Numbered from the stretch's first letter, positions 25,372 through 33,850 are shown. The stretch: DNA of 64,000 nucleotides from Bacillota bacterium (GCA_023511455.1 JAIMBJ010000002.1:124001-188000), one strand, 5' to 3'. Notes: generated from the letters alone by a model not told the origin. A program made the numbers and translations.

Positions 25372-26307
25372 TTAGCGCATGCCCTCCCCGCTCTGTCCGT
25401 AGTAAACCAGAACGGGGTAGAGGTCGTCGAGGTTGACCGTACCGTCCCCTGTCAGGTCTCCATGAGAAGCGACGCCGCCAAAGTGGTTCACCACATCCCG
25501 CAGGTCGTTGCTATCGATGAGGTCATCACCGTTGGTGTCGCCTAGCTTGGCGAAAGTCCAGTCCTGCCGCTGAGAGCCAGACAGGTTACGACTCACCCGC
25601 ACGGAGAGGTGCTTATCCAGTTTGGCAACCACCTGCACGTTGCCCGACGTGTTGAAACCTGCAAGATACGGGTATATTGCCCACGGGTTCACGGGCTGTT
25701 CCGTGCTGGCGACGACATTGCCGTCGCGGCGCACCTGCAGCCGCAAGAAAAGGTCATACAGGCTACCCACATACCAAGGCGAAGGCGTCACATTGCCGTG
25801 GAGGCGGCTCGGGCTGCCGGCTACCATGTAGATGCGGTAGACAAACGGCATATCGAGCAGCGGTCTCGCCTGGTAGTCCACACCGCGAGTGGCTTTCAGG
25901 TCAAAAACATACACGCCAGGTGACGACGCAGCGAAAACAAAGTGATGGTGTGGCGTCCCCCCGAAGGGCAGGTCGAAATAGTTTGGCGTATTGCCCGCGC
26001 TGAAGACGGTTCCGATGCCCGACTTGTTACCCACGATGCCGGGAGATATCCACACCTTCTGCACGCGGCAACGTTGCAACATGAAACCCAGCCATCCATC
26101 GGGCACGAAGAAGTCCATCCCCACGTCCAGCAGAAAAGTGCCCTGCTGGGGCGTTACCATTTGGCGAACGGGGTGTACCTCTGGTTGGATGATAGTGAGA
26201 TAGCTGTTCTCATACCCGAAAAGCATGTCCAGCTCGTGCTGAGCGCAAACAGCTTGCGCCCCTAACCATACGGTCAGACAGGTTGCTAACAGCCATCGGG
26301 CTTTCAT
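25372..26307 (-). CDS. Exported protein with C-terminal dockerin-type repeats
   Basis: 311 residues from the ATG at 26307, chosen because CTCC on the plus strand (GGAG on the coding strand) lies just before it and the signal peptide M-K-A-R-W-L-L-A-T-C begins there; the frame is open further upstream without homology. The mature N-terminus Q-H-E-L-D-M-L-F-G-Y-E-N mirrors the downstream PEP-CTERM protein. The end carries D-T-N-G-D-D-L-I-D-S-N-D-L and D-L-T-G-D-G-T-V-N-L-D-D-L, two calcium-loop dockerin repeats, instead of a PEP-CTERM helix. H-H-H-F-V-F near residue 137 could bind metal. Operon with the next gene, gap 31 nt. Confidence 0.75.
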   Translation of the reverse strand: MKARWLLATCLTVWLGAQAVCAQHELDMLFGYENSYLTIIQPEVHPVRQMVTPQQGTFLLDVGMDFFVPDGWLGFMLQRCRVQKVWISPGIVGNKSGIGTVFSAGNTPNYFDLPFGGTPHHHFVFAASSPGVYVFDLKATRGVDYQARPLLDMPFVYRIYMVAGSPSRLHGNVTPSPWYVGSLYDLFLRLQVRRDGNVVASTEQPVNPWAIYPYLAGFNTSGNVQVVAKLDKHLSVRVSRNLSGSQRQDWTFAKLGDTNGDDLIDSNDLRDVVNHFGGVASHGDLTGDGTVNLDDLYPVLVYYGQSGEGMR

Positions 26308-26327
26308 TGGACACCTCCAGAGAAGCC

Positions 26328-26351
26328 GCCCAGCCCAGTGATGGGCTGGGC
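26328..26351 (-). terminator. Hairpin after the all3515-like gene
   Basis: A perfect 10-bp stem (GCCCAGCCCA / TGGGCTGGGC) with loop GTGA between two minus-strand genes, directly after the stop of the upstream one. There is no downstream T-run on the minus strand, so partial termination is the safest reading. Confidence 0.55.
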
Positions 26352-26365
26352 TTTGCTGACGCTTT

Positions 26366-27193
26366 TTACTTCCTGCGGCGCAGCCACAGACCAAGTAATC
26401 CCGCGCCCAACACCGCCACCGTCGACGGCTCAGGCACCGGATACAGGTCGAAGTGGAAGACGCCCGAATCGCGCAGAGGTCGATACCCCGCCGTGTTGTT
26501 GAGGTCTATCAGCTGGAAGGTGGCGGAGTAGACCTGCACGGGCGACCCCATCGCGACGGAGAACACCGGCAGGAAGGCAAAGTTATCGCCTGCCCCAATC
26601 TCGTACACGCTGCCCACGCTGGTCAAGATGGGCGTGCCGTCGGGCAAGGTGATGCGCAAGCCGGGTGTAATATCTACCAGACGCAGACCGATGCGCGCGT
26701 CTCCCAGCATTCCCGTCCAGCGTCCGCCAGAGGAGTTATACAACCGCTGGATAGCCGGGTCAGTGGAACCTGCCAGCACCCCTGTCGGCTGCATCAGCAG
26801 CTGGCTGTACTCATCGGTATCCAGCCCGGTGCGATAGTAGCCGGCGAATGCGCCGCTACCCGGGCGCATGTAGATGTACTCCTGCCCGGTGGGTCTTTGG
26901 TATAGCTCGGGCAGACGGTTGTTCGTGTTCGTGTTGTTGACGGCAGGCGAACTGGCTGGCCCGCTGTACGACCACGCGCCGATGGGGTGATAGTGTTCCG
27001 TTCCCGGCGTGTAGTGGGCAAACAACAGGGTTAGCCGTCCAAAGTTCGGGTTCGACAGGCCGCGGTAGGTACCGCTGCCGATGGTGCTTAAGCCGTCGAC
27101 TCCTATGAAGTAGACGTCATGATGTTGGGCGCGTGCAGCGCTGACGCACAGCACCGCCAGCAGGGCGATTGCCCACAGCTTCAGTGTTTTCAT
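26366..27193 (-). CDS. PEP-CTERM protein of the all3515 (Zur-repressed) type
   Basis: 275 residues. Signal peptide 1-22, mature start Q-H-H-D-V. The block G-V-D-G-L...G-T-Y-R-G-L-S-N-P-N-F-G-R-L-T-L-L-F-A-H-Y, then H-Y-H-P-I-G-A-W-S-Y-S-G-P-A, and T-N-T-N-N-R-L-P-E matches the cyanobacterial all3515 family, described as a Zur-repressed PEP-CTERM protein. The tail V-P-E-P-S-T-V-A...R-R-R-K is the PEP-CTERM signal. This suggests a surface protein made under zinc shortage. I did not find a convincing Zur operator upstream. Ribosome site AAGGAGGAAAGG precedes the ATG. Confidence 0.8.
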   Translation of the reverse strand: MKTLKLWAIALLAVLCVSAARAQHHDVYFIGVDGLSTIGSGTYRGLSNPNFGRLTLLFAHYTPGTEHYHPIGAWSYSGPASSPAVNNTNTNNRLPELYQRPTGQEYIYMRPGSGAFAGYYRTGLDTDEYSQLLMQPTGVLAGSTDPAIQRLYNSSGGRWTGMLGDARIGLRLVDITPGLRITLPDGTPILTSVGSVYEIGAGDNFAFLPVFSVAMGSPVQVYSATFQLIDLNNTAGYRPLRDSGVFHFDLYPVPEPSTVAVLGAGLLGLWLRRRK

Positions 27194-27303
27194 CCTTTCC
27201 TCCTTACAGAAATGTGATGTTGTGATTGACTGGTACGGCCGAGTGAGGCGAACGCCCCACGCAGCGACTAAAGGGCTGATGAAATGAGCAGAGCTTAGAA
27301 AGG

Positions 27304-27636
27304 CTATGCCGTCGGGGGAGCGCGAACGGAGGGATTACTAACGACCTTGAGAGGGGTCAGGAGGGTATCGCATAAACAAAGAGTCTCCGTATCTTCGGGG
27401 AGAACGACACCGGCGACTTGAACGTCAGGCGAAGACGGGGAGTAGTGCAGCGAGCAGATGTGACATTCATGTTCATCGTGTTGATTGTTTTGCCAGCACG
27501 CTTGCGTGGAGTCAGAAGCGTGGCACGGGTGTGTGTGGTGGTGGTAGGCAGGTACGAACACCTGCATCGCCAACCATAGCACGGTTAGCAAGAGGAACGC
27601 GGTCTTACCTCGGTTGCCTTTGGTGCCACGTTTCAT
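27304..27636 (-). CDS. Small His/Cys-rich membrane-anchored protein
   Basis: 110 residues with one N-terminal hydrophobic segment (about 12-28), likely an uncleaved anchor or signal peptide. The exported part has H-H-H-T-H-P-C-H near residue 32, then C...H-D-E-H-E-C-H-I-C, a dense set of possible metal ligands, as in DUF2946-like periplasmic proteins found beside metal genes. Upstream of the all3515-like gene by 110 nt on the same strand. Function unknown; metal binding is inference from composition. Confidence 0.6.
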   Translation of the reverse strand: MKRGTKGNRGKTAFLLLTVLWLAMQVFVPAYHHHTHPCHASDSTQACWQNNQHDEHECHICSLHYSPSSPDVQVAGVVLPEDTETLCLCDTLLTPLKVVSNPSVRAPPTA

Positions 27637-27662
27637 CCGATTTCACCTTCCGCATTCAAAAC

Positions 27663-27690
27663 ATTAGCATATCTCCACTCTGCCTGTCAA
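27663..27690 (-). promoter_or_regulatory. Promoter of the His/Cys-rich protein gene
   Basis: On the minus strand: perfect TTGACA (plus-strand 27685-27690), 16-nt spacer, GCTAAT (27663-27668), about 27 nt before the ATG. The -10 matches four of six consensus bases. Confidence 0.5.
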
Positions 27691-27802
27691 GGGTTTGCCG
27701 CGCTCTTACGCGAAAAAAATTCTTAAATCTGGCTCCCGAACGGCTTCAGCGTCTTGCCTGATGCGCAGCCAGATACCATTGGCGTAGCGCCGCACTGGCG
27801 GG

Positions 27803-28684
27803 TTACACCCGTCCCTTCCTCTGCAGGTCGCGAATGACCCGCCACCCGATGAGCTTGACGTCCTGCTCCTTCAGGATGCGGCGGATTTCGGCGTCAGTAG
27901 TGAACAGGCGAAACTCCTCCGCGCGGTCTTTCCATGAGCCGGCGATGTGCTGCATCTCCTCGGTAGGCAGAGCTGGGTGGATGTACAGCTCGGTCACGCC
28001 CGGCTTGAGTTCCCGCAACATGCGCTTCCAGTACTGCGTGATACTTTCGCCCGGCTTGCGCCCGCCGTGAATCAGGTAGTCCGGGAACAGGATGCCCTGC
28101 TCCAGCACTTTCTGACGCATATCGGGGTAGCCGAACTGCGCCAGCAGATCCTGCGACCCCATGCGCACGGGCAGGTTGAACTCCTTCGCCAGCGGCACAT
28201 ACACTTCGTAGAAGTACTTGTCGCTGTACTGCAGCGTGCCCATGTGCGAATCGAGATGGGTGATGTCGATGCCGCTGTCCATAGCCATCTTCATCTGGGC
28301 GCGAGCTTCGATCATCGCCTGCTCGGGGGTCGCGTGCTGGTACACCTGCGGCACGTCGCTCCACAGATAGCCCTGTGGGTCTATCAAACCCCTGAGCTTG
28401 CATCGGTCGCCCACCGGTCCCCAGCGATAGTACTTCCATTCGCTGGTATGCGTGAGGTGGATGCCGAAATCCGCCTTCGGGTGGGTGCGAGCATACTCGG
28501 CAATCTGCAGGAACCAGGGGCACGGAACCATGATGGAACCGGTCGTAATCAGCCCCTTCTCCATGCCCTGAATGGTTGCCTGGTTCGCGGCATAGCTCAT
28601 GCCCACATCGTCCGCGTTGACGATGAGTAACTTGTCGGTGGGCTTATAGCCCAGTTTCACCGCAAGGGAAACCTCTTGCGCCAT
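27803..28684 (-). CDS. ChbG/YdjC-family carbohydrate deacetylase
   Basis: 293 residues. Family motifs: I-V-N-A-D-D-V-G-M-S near residue 21 (metal-binding Asp pair), G-I-H-L-T-H-T-S-E-W near 73, and T-H-L-D-S-H-M-G near 140 (metal-binding histidines). YdjC-like enzymes remove acetyl groups from oligosaccharides such as chitobiose. No signal peptide, so cytoplasmic. CAGGAGGT precedes the start. It stands alone; the next upstream gene on the strand ends in a terminator. Confidence 0.88.
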   Translation of the reverse strand: MAQEVSLAVKLGYKPTDKLLIVNADDVGMSYAANQATIQGMEKGLITTGSIMVPCPWFLQIAEYARTHPKADFGIHLTHTSEWKYYRWGPVGDRCKLRGLIDPQGYLWSDVPQVYQHATPEQAMIEARAQMKMAMDSGIDITHLDSHMGTLQYSDKYFYEVYVPLAKEFNLPVRMGSQDLLAQFGYPDMRQKVLEQGILFPDYLIHGGRKPGESITQYWKRMLRELKPGVTELYIHPALPTEEMQHIAGSWKDRAEEFRLFTTDAEIRRILKEQDVKLIGWRVIRDLQRKGRV

Positions 28685-28786
28685 CTTTGACCTCCTGTGC
28701 GCCTTCGGCAGCGACCGGCTGAAAATCTATCTGTGATGACGGGATGACCTTCATTCCTGCGCCTCCTTGATTTATCTATTCCATGC

Positions 28787-28819
28787 AAAAAGCGGCTCTT
28801 CCTGCATGGGAAGAGCCGC
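28787..28819 (-). terminator. Intrinsic terminator after the PII-like gene
   Basis: A perfect 11-bp GC-rich stem (GCGGCTCTTCC / GGAAGAGCCGC), six-nt loop, followed on the minus strand by TTTTT. Classic rho-independent terminator for the gene at 28840-29136. Confidence 0.85.
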
Positions 28820-28839
28820 CAGGTGGTCTCAGCAACATG

Positions 28840-29136
28840 TTACAGCAGGATTTCCGCTGGCATCGCGAACACCCGCAGCGCGGGTTTGCGTCGCTCTTCG
28901 AAACTGTCCACCAGCTCCTTCAGTTTCTCGGTGACCTGCTGTGCGAGTTCGTCAGACATCACGCTGAGGAAGACGGTGTTTTGACCGGGCATGATGGGCG
29001 AGCCGAGCCGCCGCCCTGTTTCTCCCACACCGGACACCCCGGAGTAGCGGGTATAGCCCGGCACATGCACCTCGTCGAGCACCTTGACCACACGATAGTC
29101 AATGCCCGTCTCACACACAATCATGAGCATTTTCAT
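28840..29136 (-). CDS. PII-like protein (PG0541 family)
   Basis: 98 residues. The sequence M-K-M-L-M-I-V-C-E-T, V-L-D-E-V-H-V-P-G-Y-T-R-Y-S-G-V-S-G-V-G and the later N-T-V-F-L-S-V-M follow the PII fold of the PG0541-type transporter-associated proteins, which resemble GlnB without the uridylylation tyrosine loop. GAGGAGGGGG before the ATG at 29136 supports this start over the upstream in-frame ATG at 29163. Family members usually sit beside an RND or other transporter; none is visible here. Likely a small-molecule sensing regulator, ligand unknown. Confidence 0.75.
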   Translation of the reverse strand: MKMLMIVCETGIDYRVVKVLDEVHVPGYTRYSGVSGVGETGRRLGSPIMPGQNTVFLSVMSDELAQQVTEKLKELVDSFEERRKPALRVFAMPAEILL

Positions 29137-29246
29137 GGCGTCCCCCTCCTCTCGTTCGCTCATGGCTTACGGGCAGAGAAAAGAGTATCGGTAACAGGTG
29201 CTATCCATGTGGAATCGTATCACGCGACCGACATCTTGTCAACACC

Positions 29247-31889
29247 TCATCCATGAGGCACCAGCAGCGGCATGTTCCTCATCCGTCCTTCCCCTCTCGT
29301 TTGCAGCACCAGCAGCTGAACCGACGGCAGTTCGCCCCACTCGGGCACCTTCACGCGGCGGCGCCTGCGGAAACTGGGCGGACGGCGCAACGGGTCTTCC
29401 ACGTCCATCGCCACCAGCAGATGCCGTTCGCCGTCGTGCAGGGTCACCTCTACCGCCACATGGTTGTCCGCATACGGGTCGCCGCTGGAGGCGAGCAGGG
29501 GCAAGCGACGCACAGCAGCCACCGGACAGGTCTCGCCCTCGAAAGGTACCAGCACCGCCACGAAGGTGGATGCCAGAGTCGCTCCACCCCTGCGCCGCAC
29601 GAGAAGGCGCGGTATCCACGCCTGTTCTGTACCTGTGTAGCCCGTCACCGAGACCCATCCCTCACAGGTGTATGCCTCCGCCTCCGGCGTCAGTTCGATG
29701 CATCGCAAGGTGACCTTCTCCCCGCTGGAGCGGTAGCCGCGGCGGTCTTCCACTTGCCAGTCCACTGTCAACGGAGCATTCGGGTCGCGCCGCTGGATTC
29801 GTTGAAACTGTCGCATCACGGCATCGGCGTATTCCTTGGGTTTGGGTGCGTTGCGGCGCGCCTCCTGAAGGCGTATCTGACCGAAGGTACTGTGCACAAA
29901 CTTGTCGTGCGTGCTGCCGCCGACCACGCGGAAGATGTCCAGTACATAGAAGTCTTTCTCGGAGACGTCCACCATGACCAGCGTCCGTTCATACTGCCGA
30001 ATACCGTAGACTTCGGGCGCGCATACCCTCACCGTCCGCACACGCTCGGCAGGCACCCACAGGGTACTTTTCCCCGCCTCCACCCGCTGTTTTTGACCGT
30101 CGACGACCACCGTGTTGTGCGCGGCGGTGGAGTAGTACCACAGCACCTTGTCGGAATACCAGCCGCCGTATTGCACGGGCGGGTAGCCAAAGTCCACCAT
30201 CAGGTCGAGCCCGAACGCGAACATCCCCACGTTCAGCGCGTCATGGTGTCCGTGGCTGTTGCCCGAGTCGTAGTCTATCCACACGGCGCGCTCATGCTCC
30301 CCCCGCCCCGAACGCAGAATCGCCAGGTGCCACTGGCTTTTGTTGACGCTACTCTGTGAGAACGTCGTGCCGTGTTGAGCGATGACCCGCTTCACTCGCT
30401 GCTGGAACCGCGCCGGGTTATCCGCCAGCAGGTCATGGGGCAAGCCATCTACCGACTTGCCGTTAGCCTGATACAGCAAGCGCACAAAGTCGACGTCTCC
30501 CGTCAGCTCATACAGCCTCCAGAAGAAGGTGAATAGCGACGGGTTGAACAGGGGATGGGGTTCGAAGATGCCTGTGCCCAGTGCAGGCAGGCGCAGGAAA
30601 TCGACGCCACAATACTGGGTTATCTGCTGCCCGATGATGCCTGTATCGCCGATGAGCGGATAATAGCGCCCGAAAATCCACGTGTCCAGATGGAATCGGA
30701 ACGTGTCGCGCAGGCGGAACCGCTCTACCGCCCGCGGTAGCAGGTTGGGGGAGACGCGGTCAAACAGCCCGACGATGTGCGCAATGGCACGCACACCCGA
30801 AGCCGAATAGTTCGCCAGACCTTTCTCGCCGGTCACACCGTCGACGGCGGTCGCCTTCTGCAGGGTCTCATCTAGCATCTGCTGGACGGTCGCCGCGTTT
30901 TGCTCGTAGCTCTGCACCGCCATCAATACCATCTTCGCGAAGGGCGTGCGGGGGAAATTGCTGGCAATCTTGTGTTCGTTGCGCAGAGGGTCTAACAGCA
31001 ACCCCTGCTCGATGTTCTGATGGACGTCGGCAAAGGTGGCTTTGGGATTTGGCAGATTGAACCGCTTTGCCTTCTCAGAGAGGAACTGTAACAGCTCCGC
31101 ATCCACGCGCAGGGCATCGAACACGGCATCATAGGCTATCGCCAGCAGGCGCGTCTCTTCGCAGGCATCGTGCCACGTGGAAACGTAGCCGTCGGTCTGC
31201 ACGGTCTCGTACACCACGGACTGCGTTTTATGGTCGAACTGAGGATACAGGTCGGCGATGCGGTCGAGCAGGATGCCTGCCTTCCGCGCGTACACTCCCT
31301 CTCCAGTCACGAGATAAGCGGACGCCAGGTTCAATACACCTGCCACCACCAGCTGCTTCCACTGCTCGTAAATCAGATACGCGCCGATGAACCGCCAGCG
31401 GTTCTCGCCCTCCGCATAGCCCGTGCCGTCATCCACGCCAAAGCGGTGCAGGGGGTCGTTGGGGTCGGGATGCTGGGTGTTGAACAGCAGAGCGCGGTCG
31501 GCACGCTTCGGGTCGAAAACGCCATGCTCGTCCAGCCCCGAGCGGTAGTACGCCTCAAAGTCGTTGGTGGGAAACAGCATCTTGCAATGTGGACACTGCA
31601 CCTTCCACGGGTGCTTCCACGGTTGTATCAGCCAGTCGTACATCGGGACAGGCTGTTTACACGTGGGGCAGTATCCGTTGGACCAGACCATCCACGAACG
31701 CGGCAGAGTGGGACCAAACATCAACGCCCACAGGTCGTCGTCACTCATCCGCCGCCAGGGTTCGGCAGCCTCTACGAGGCGTCTGGCGGTCTCTTCTGCC
31801 CAGTCGAAACGGCTCACGTTCTGGCGTATCCTGCGTCGCAGAGGCTCTGCGAAGAAAGCGCTTGTGCGCTTCACGATGCGAGTATCCAT
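29247..31889 (-). CDS. Heparinase II/III-like polysaccharide lyase
   Basis: 880 residues from the ATG at 31889. Cleaves uronic-acid-containing polysaccharides by beta-elimination. The N-terminal part (to ~430) is an alpha/alpha toroid and the rest contains the heparinase II/III beta-sandwich with D-Y-D-S-G-N-S-H-G-H-H-D-A-L-N near residue 575 and A-H-N-T-V-V-V-D-G near 625, both family motifs. Residues ~70-100 carry C-P-T-C...C-P-H-C, a zinc-ribbon-like insertion. No signal peptide is seen. GAGGAG precedes the chosen ATG at ~11 nt; an earlier ATG is in frame. Divergent from the PfkB gene. Confidence 0.85.
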   Translation of the reverse strand: MDTRIVKRTSAFFAEPLRRRIRQNVSRFDWAEETARRLVEAAEPWRRMSDDDLWALMFGPTLPRSWMVWSNGYCPTCKQPVPMYDWLIQPWKHPWKVQCPHCKMLFPTNDFEAYYRSGLDEHGVFDPKRADRALLFNTQHPDPNDPLHRFGVDDGTGYAEGENRWRFIGAYLIYEQWKQLVVAGVLNLASAYLVTGEGVYARKAGILLDRIADLYPQFDHKTQSVVYETVQTDGYVSTWHDACEETRLLAIAYDAVFDALRVDAELLQFLSEKAKRFNLPNPKATFADVHQNIEQGLLLDPLRNEHKIASNFPRTPFAKMVLMAVQSYEQNAATVQQMLDETLQKATAVDGVTGEKGLANYSASGVRAIAHIVGLFDRVSPNLLPRAVERFRLRDTFRFHLDTWIFGRYYPLIGDTGIIGQQITQYCGVDFLRLPALGTGIFEPHPLFNPSLFTFFWRLYELTGDVDFVRLLYQANGKSVDGLPHDLLADNPARFQQRVKRVIAQHGTTFSQSSVNKSQWHLAILRSGRGEHERAVWIDYDSGNSHGHHDALNVGMFAFGLDLMVDFGYPPVQYGGWYSDKVLWYYSTAAHNTVVVDGQKQRVEAGKSTLWVPAERVRTVRVCAPEVYGIRQYERTLVMVDVSEKDFYVLDIFRVVGGSTHDKFVHSTFGQIRLQEARRNAPKPKEYADAVMRQFQRIQRRDPNAPLTVDWQVEDRRGYRSSGEKVTLRCIELTPEAEAYTCEGWVSVTGYTGTEQAWIPRLLVRRRGGATLASTFVAVLVPFEGETCPVAAVRRLPLLASSGDPYADNHVAVEVTLHDGERHLLVAMDVEDPLRRPPSFRRRRRVKVPEWGELPSVQLLVLQTRGEGRMRNMPLLVPHG

Positions 31890-32017
31890 ACAAGTTCTTC
31901 GCTCCTCGACATGGTTTCCATCCCGTTCGCCAGACATGCCGTTCATCCTGCCACGCTACTGCCTGTGGCAGGAGTACGCCCTGCATTCGGCGCAAAACAC
32001 GATGGGAGGCTAATCCG

Positions 32018-32953
32018 ATGTGTGTAGAGGAGAAACCTTTCGACGTGCTGGGTCTGGGCGTGCTGGCAGTGGATGAGCTGCTGTACGTCGAGCACTATCC
32101 GCCGCCCGATACCAAGACACCGGTCTTGCATCGCGAGAAGCAGGCAGGAGGGCTGACAGGCACCGCTCTTGTTGCTGCCGCGCGATTGGGCGCACGGTGC
32201 GCGTATGCGGGAATGCTGGGGCACGACGAGTTATCGCAGTTTGTGGTAGATACTTTTCGCCGCGAGGGGATTGACCTGACGCATGTGGTGTGGAGCGACG
32301 ATGCGCAACCGGTGCACTCGGTTATTATTGTGGACACCACAGCGCACACCCGAAACATCTTCTTCCTGCGAGGCGCAAAAACCGGCGCAGCTCCGGACGC
32401 ACCTCCCGCCGAAGTGATTCGCAGCACACGGGTGTTATTTGCCGACCACCACGGGTTAGCAGGGATGGTGCGGGCAGCACGCATCGCAGCGGAAGCGGGT
32501 ATACCCATCGTCGCCGATGTGGAGCGTGCGGGAGGAGAGGGCTTCAGGGAGCTGGTGGAGCTCACCACGCACCTGATTGTCTCTCGCGATTTCGCAGAGC
32601 AGTTCGCCCCCGGTGCAACGGTCGCAGAAGCGGTGAAGCGTATCCGTCGCAACGCGGCGCAGACGGTGGTGGTAACCTGCGGCTCAGAGGGATGCTGGTA
32701 CCTGGGGGAGGGGATGGAGGAGCCCGTGCATCAGCCAGCCTATCGCGTGCCGGTGGTGGATACCACCGGCTGTGGCGACGTGTTCCACGGTGCTTATGCC
32801 GCCGCGCTGGCAAGGGGGCTGTCTCTGCCGGAACGCATCCGGGTCGCGTCGGCAACCGCTGCACTCAAGGCGATGCACTACGGCGGGCAGGCAGGCATTC
32901 CCGGCTGGGAGACGGTCACGGAGTTTATCCGTAGCAGGAAAGATGTGCGGTGA
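32018..32953 (+). CDS. PfkB-family carbohydrate kinase
   Basis: 311 residues, ribokinase fold. N-terminal signature G-L-G-V-L-A-V-D-E near residue 11, G-G-L-T-G-T-A-L-V-A-A-A-R-L-G near 43, and C-terminal catalytic block D-T-T-G-C-G-D-V-F-H-G-A-Y near 248, with the base Asp intact (C replaces A in the usual G-A-G-D). The frame is open upstream but GGGAGG sits 8 nt before this ATG. Phosphorylates a sugar (KDG, ribose, fructose are possible). Divergent from the lyase gene, which points to a uronate-derived product such as 2-keto-3-deoxygluconate. Confidence 0.88.
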   Translation: MCVEEKPFDVLGLGVLAVDELLYVEHYPPPDTKTPVLHREKQAGGLTGTALVAAARLGARCAYAGMLGHDELSQFVVDTFRREGIDLTHVVWSDDAQPVHSVIIVDTTAHTRNIFFLRGAKTGAAPDAPPAEVIRSTRVLFADHHGLAGMVRAARIAAEAGIPIVADVERAGGEGFRELVELTTHLIVSRDFAEQFAPGATVAEAVKRIRRNAAQTVVVTCGSEGCWYLGEGMEEPVHQPAYRVPVVDTTGCGDVFHGAYAAALARGLSLPERIRVASATAALKAMHYGGQAGIPGWETVTEFIRSRKDVR

Positions 32954-33049
32954 GGTAAAATGGAGTTGATAGGGAAGTAACCTATCGCTATCCATTGGCG
33001 TCTTAACAAGTGGAAACCTCTATCGCGCGCGACAGAGGAGGTGAGGCAA

Positions 33050-33850
33050 ATGCGGATGAAGTGGCTGTGGGTTCTGGCGTTGCTGGCGCTCGTCCTGGGC
33101 ACAGTAGGCCCGGTGTACAGTCAGCAAGGGGGCGGTGAGTCGCCTCGCATCACGCTGAATCTGGAGTCCGCCAGCATTGCCGACGCTCTGAAGTTGCTGT
33201 TCCGCTCCGTCGGCTACAACTACACGCTGGACGAGTCGGTGGTGGGTGGTTACGTCACCGTCTCGCTAAAGGACGTCACCTTCGAGACGGCACTGCGCAC
33301 GATTTTGCGCTCGGCCAACCCGCCATTGACGTACCGCGTGGACGGCGGCGTGTACATCATCACGCCCAAGGTGGAAACGTATGAAACCACCACAGCCGAG
33401 CCGACGATAGAAGAGCAGCCGCAGCCCCAGGTTCGTACCGAGAAGATTGTGCTGCAGCACCTGGACTCGCTGGCTATCGCCCAGCTGCTTGGCGGAACCG
33501 CCATCGCACTGAACCAGACCGGCTGGACCTATAGTGGCGGCGGTTACGGCGGCTGGGGCGGTTACGGCGGCTACGGCGGCTTCGGCGGCTACGGCGGCTT
33601 CGGCGGCTGGGGCGGCAGCGGCTGGGCTGGCGGCGGCTGGGGCGGCTATGGCGGCGGCTTCGGCGGCTGGGGCGGTGGCCTCGGCGGCTGGGGCGGCGGT
33701 TTCGGCGGCTGGGGCGGTGGCGGCTTCAACCGCGGTGGTTGGGGCGGCGGCTTCAACCGCGGTGGTTGGGGCGGCGGCTTCAACCGTGGCGGCTGGGGCG
33801 GTGGTGGCTTCAACCGCGGCGGTTGGGGAGGCGGCTGGGGAGGCTTCTAG
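33050..33850 (+). CDS. Exported STN-domain protein with long Gly/Trp/Phe-rich tail
   Basis: 266 residues. Signal peptide 1-22. Residues ~30-105 form an STN domain (secretin/TonB short N-terminal): I-T-L-N-L-E-S-A-S-I-A-D-A-L-K-L-L-F and V-S-L-K-D-V-T-F-E-T-A-L. Residues ~120-150 begin a second secretin-like repeat (E-K-I-V-L-Q-H-L-D-S-L-A-I-A-Q-L-L-G-G). From ~162 to the end the chain is Gly with Trp, Tyr, Phe in G-G-W-G-G / G-G-Y-G-G units, then four or five G-F-N-R-G-G-W-G-G repeats. No secretin pore domain. GTG at 33041 is in frame, but GAGGAGGTGAGG favours ATG 33050. An extracellular matrix or pilus-associated role is inference. Confidence 0.78.
   Translation: MRMKWLWVLALLALVLGTVGPVYSQQGGGESPRITLNLESASIADALKLLFRSVGYNYTLDESVVGGYVTVSLKDVTFETALRTILRSANPPLTYRVDGGVYIITPKVETYETTTAEPTIEEQPQPQVRTEKIVLQHLDSLAIAQLLGGTAIALNQTGWTYSGGGYGGWGGYGGYGGFGGYGGFGGWGGSGWAGGGWGGYGGGFGGWGGGLGGWGGGFGGWGGGGFNRGGWGGGFNRGGWGGGFNRGGWGGGGFNRGGWGGGWGGF
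33534..33849 (+). repeat. Coding GGC-rich tandem repeat (Gly tail)
   Basis: About 105 codons of short imperfect repeats of the type GGCGGCTGGGGCGGT, encoding Gly-Gly-Trp/Tyr/Phe units, ending with repeats that encode Phe-Asn-Arg-Gly-Gly-Trp-Gly-Gly. The array keeps the frame throughout. Confidence 0.85.

Noticed and set aside
33534-33849. Possible CRISPR or non-coding tandem repeat
   Set aside because: Repeats are short, frame-preserving and encode the Gly tail; no spacer structure.
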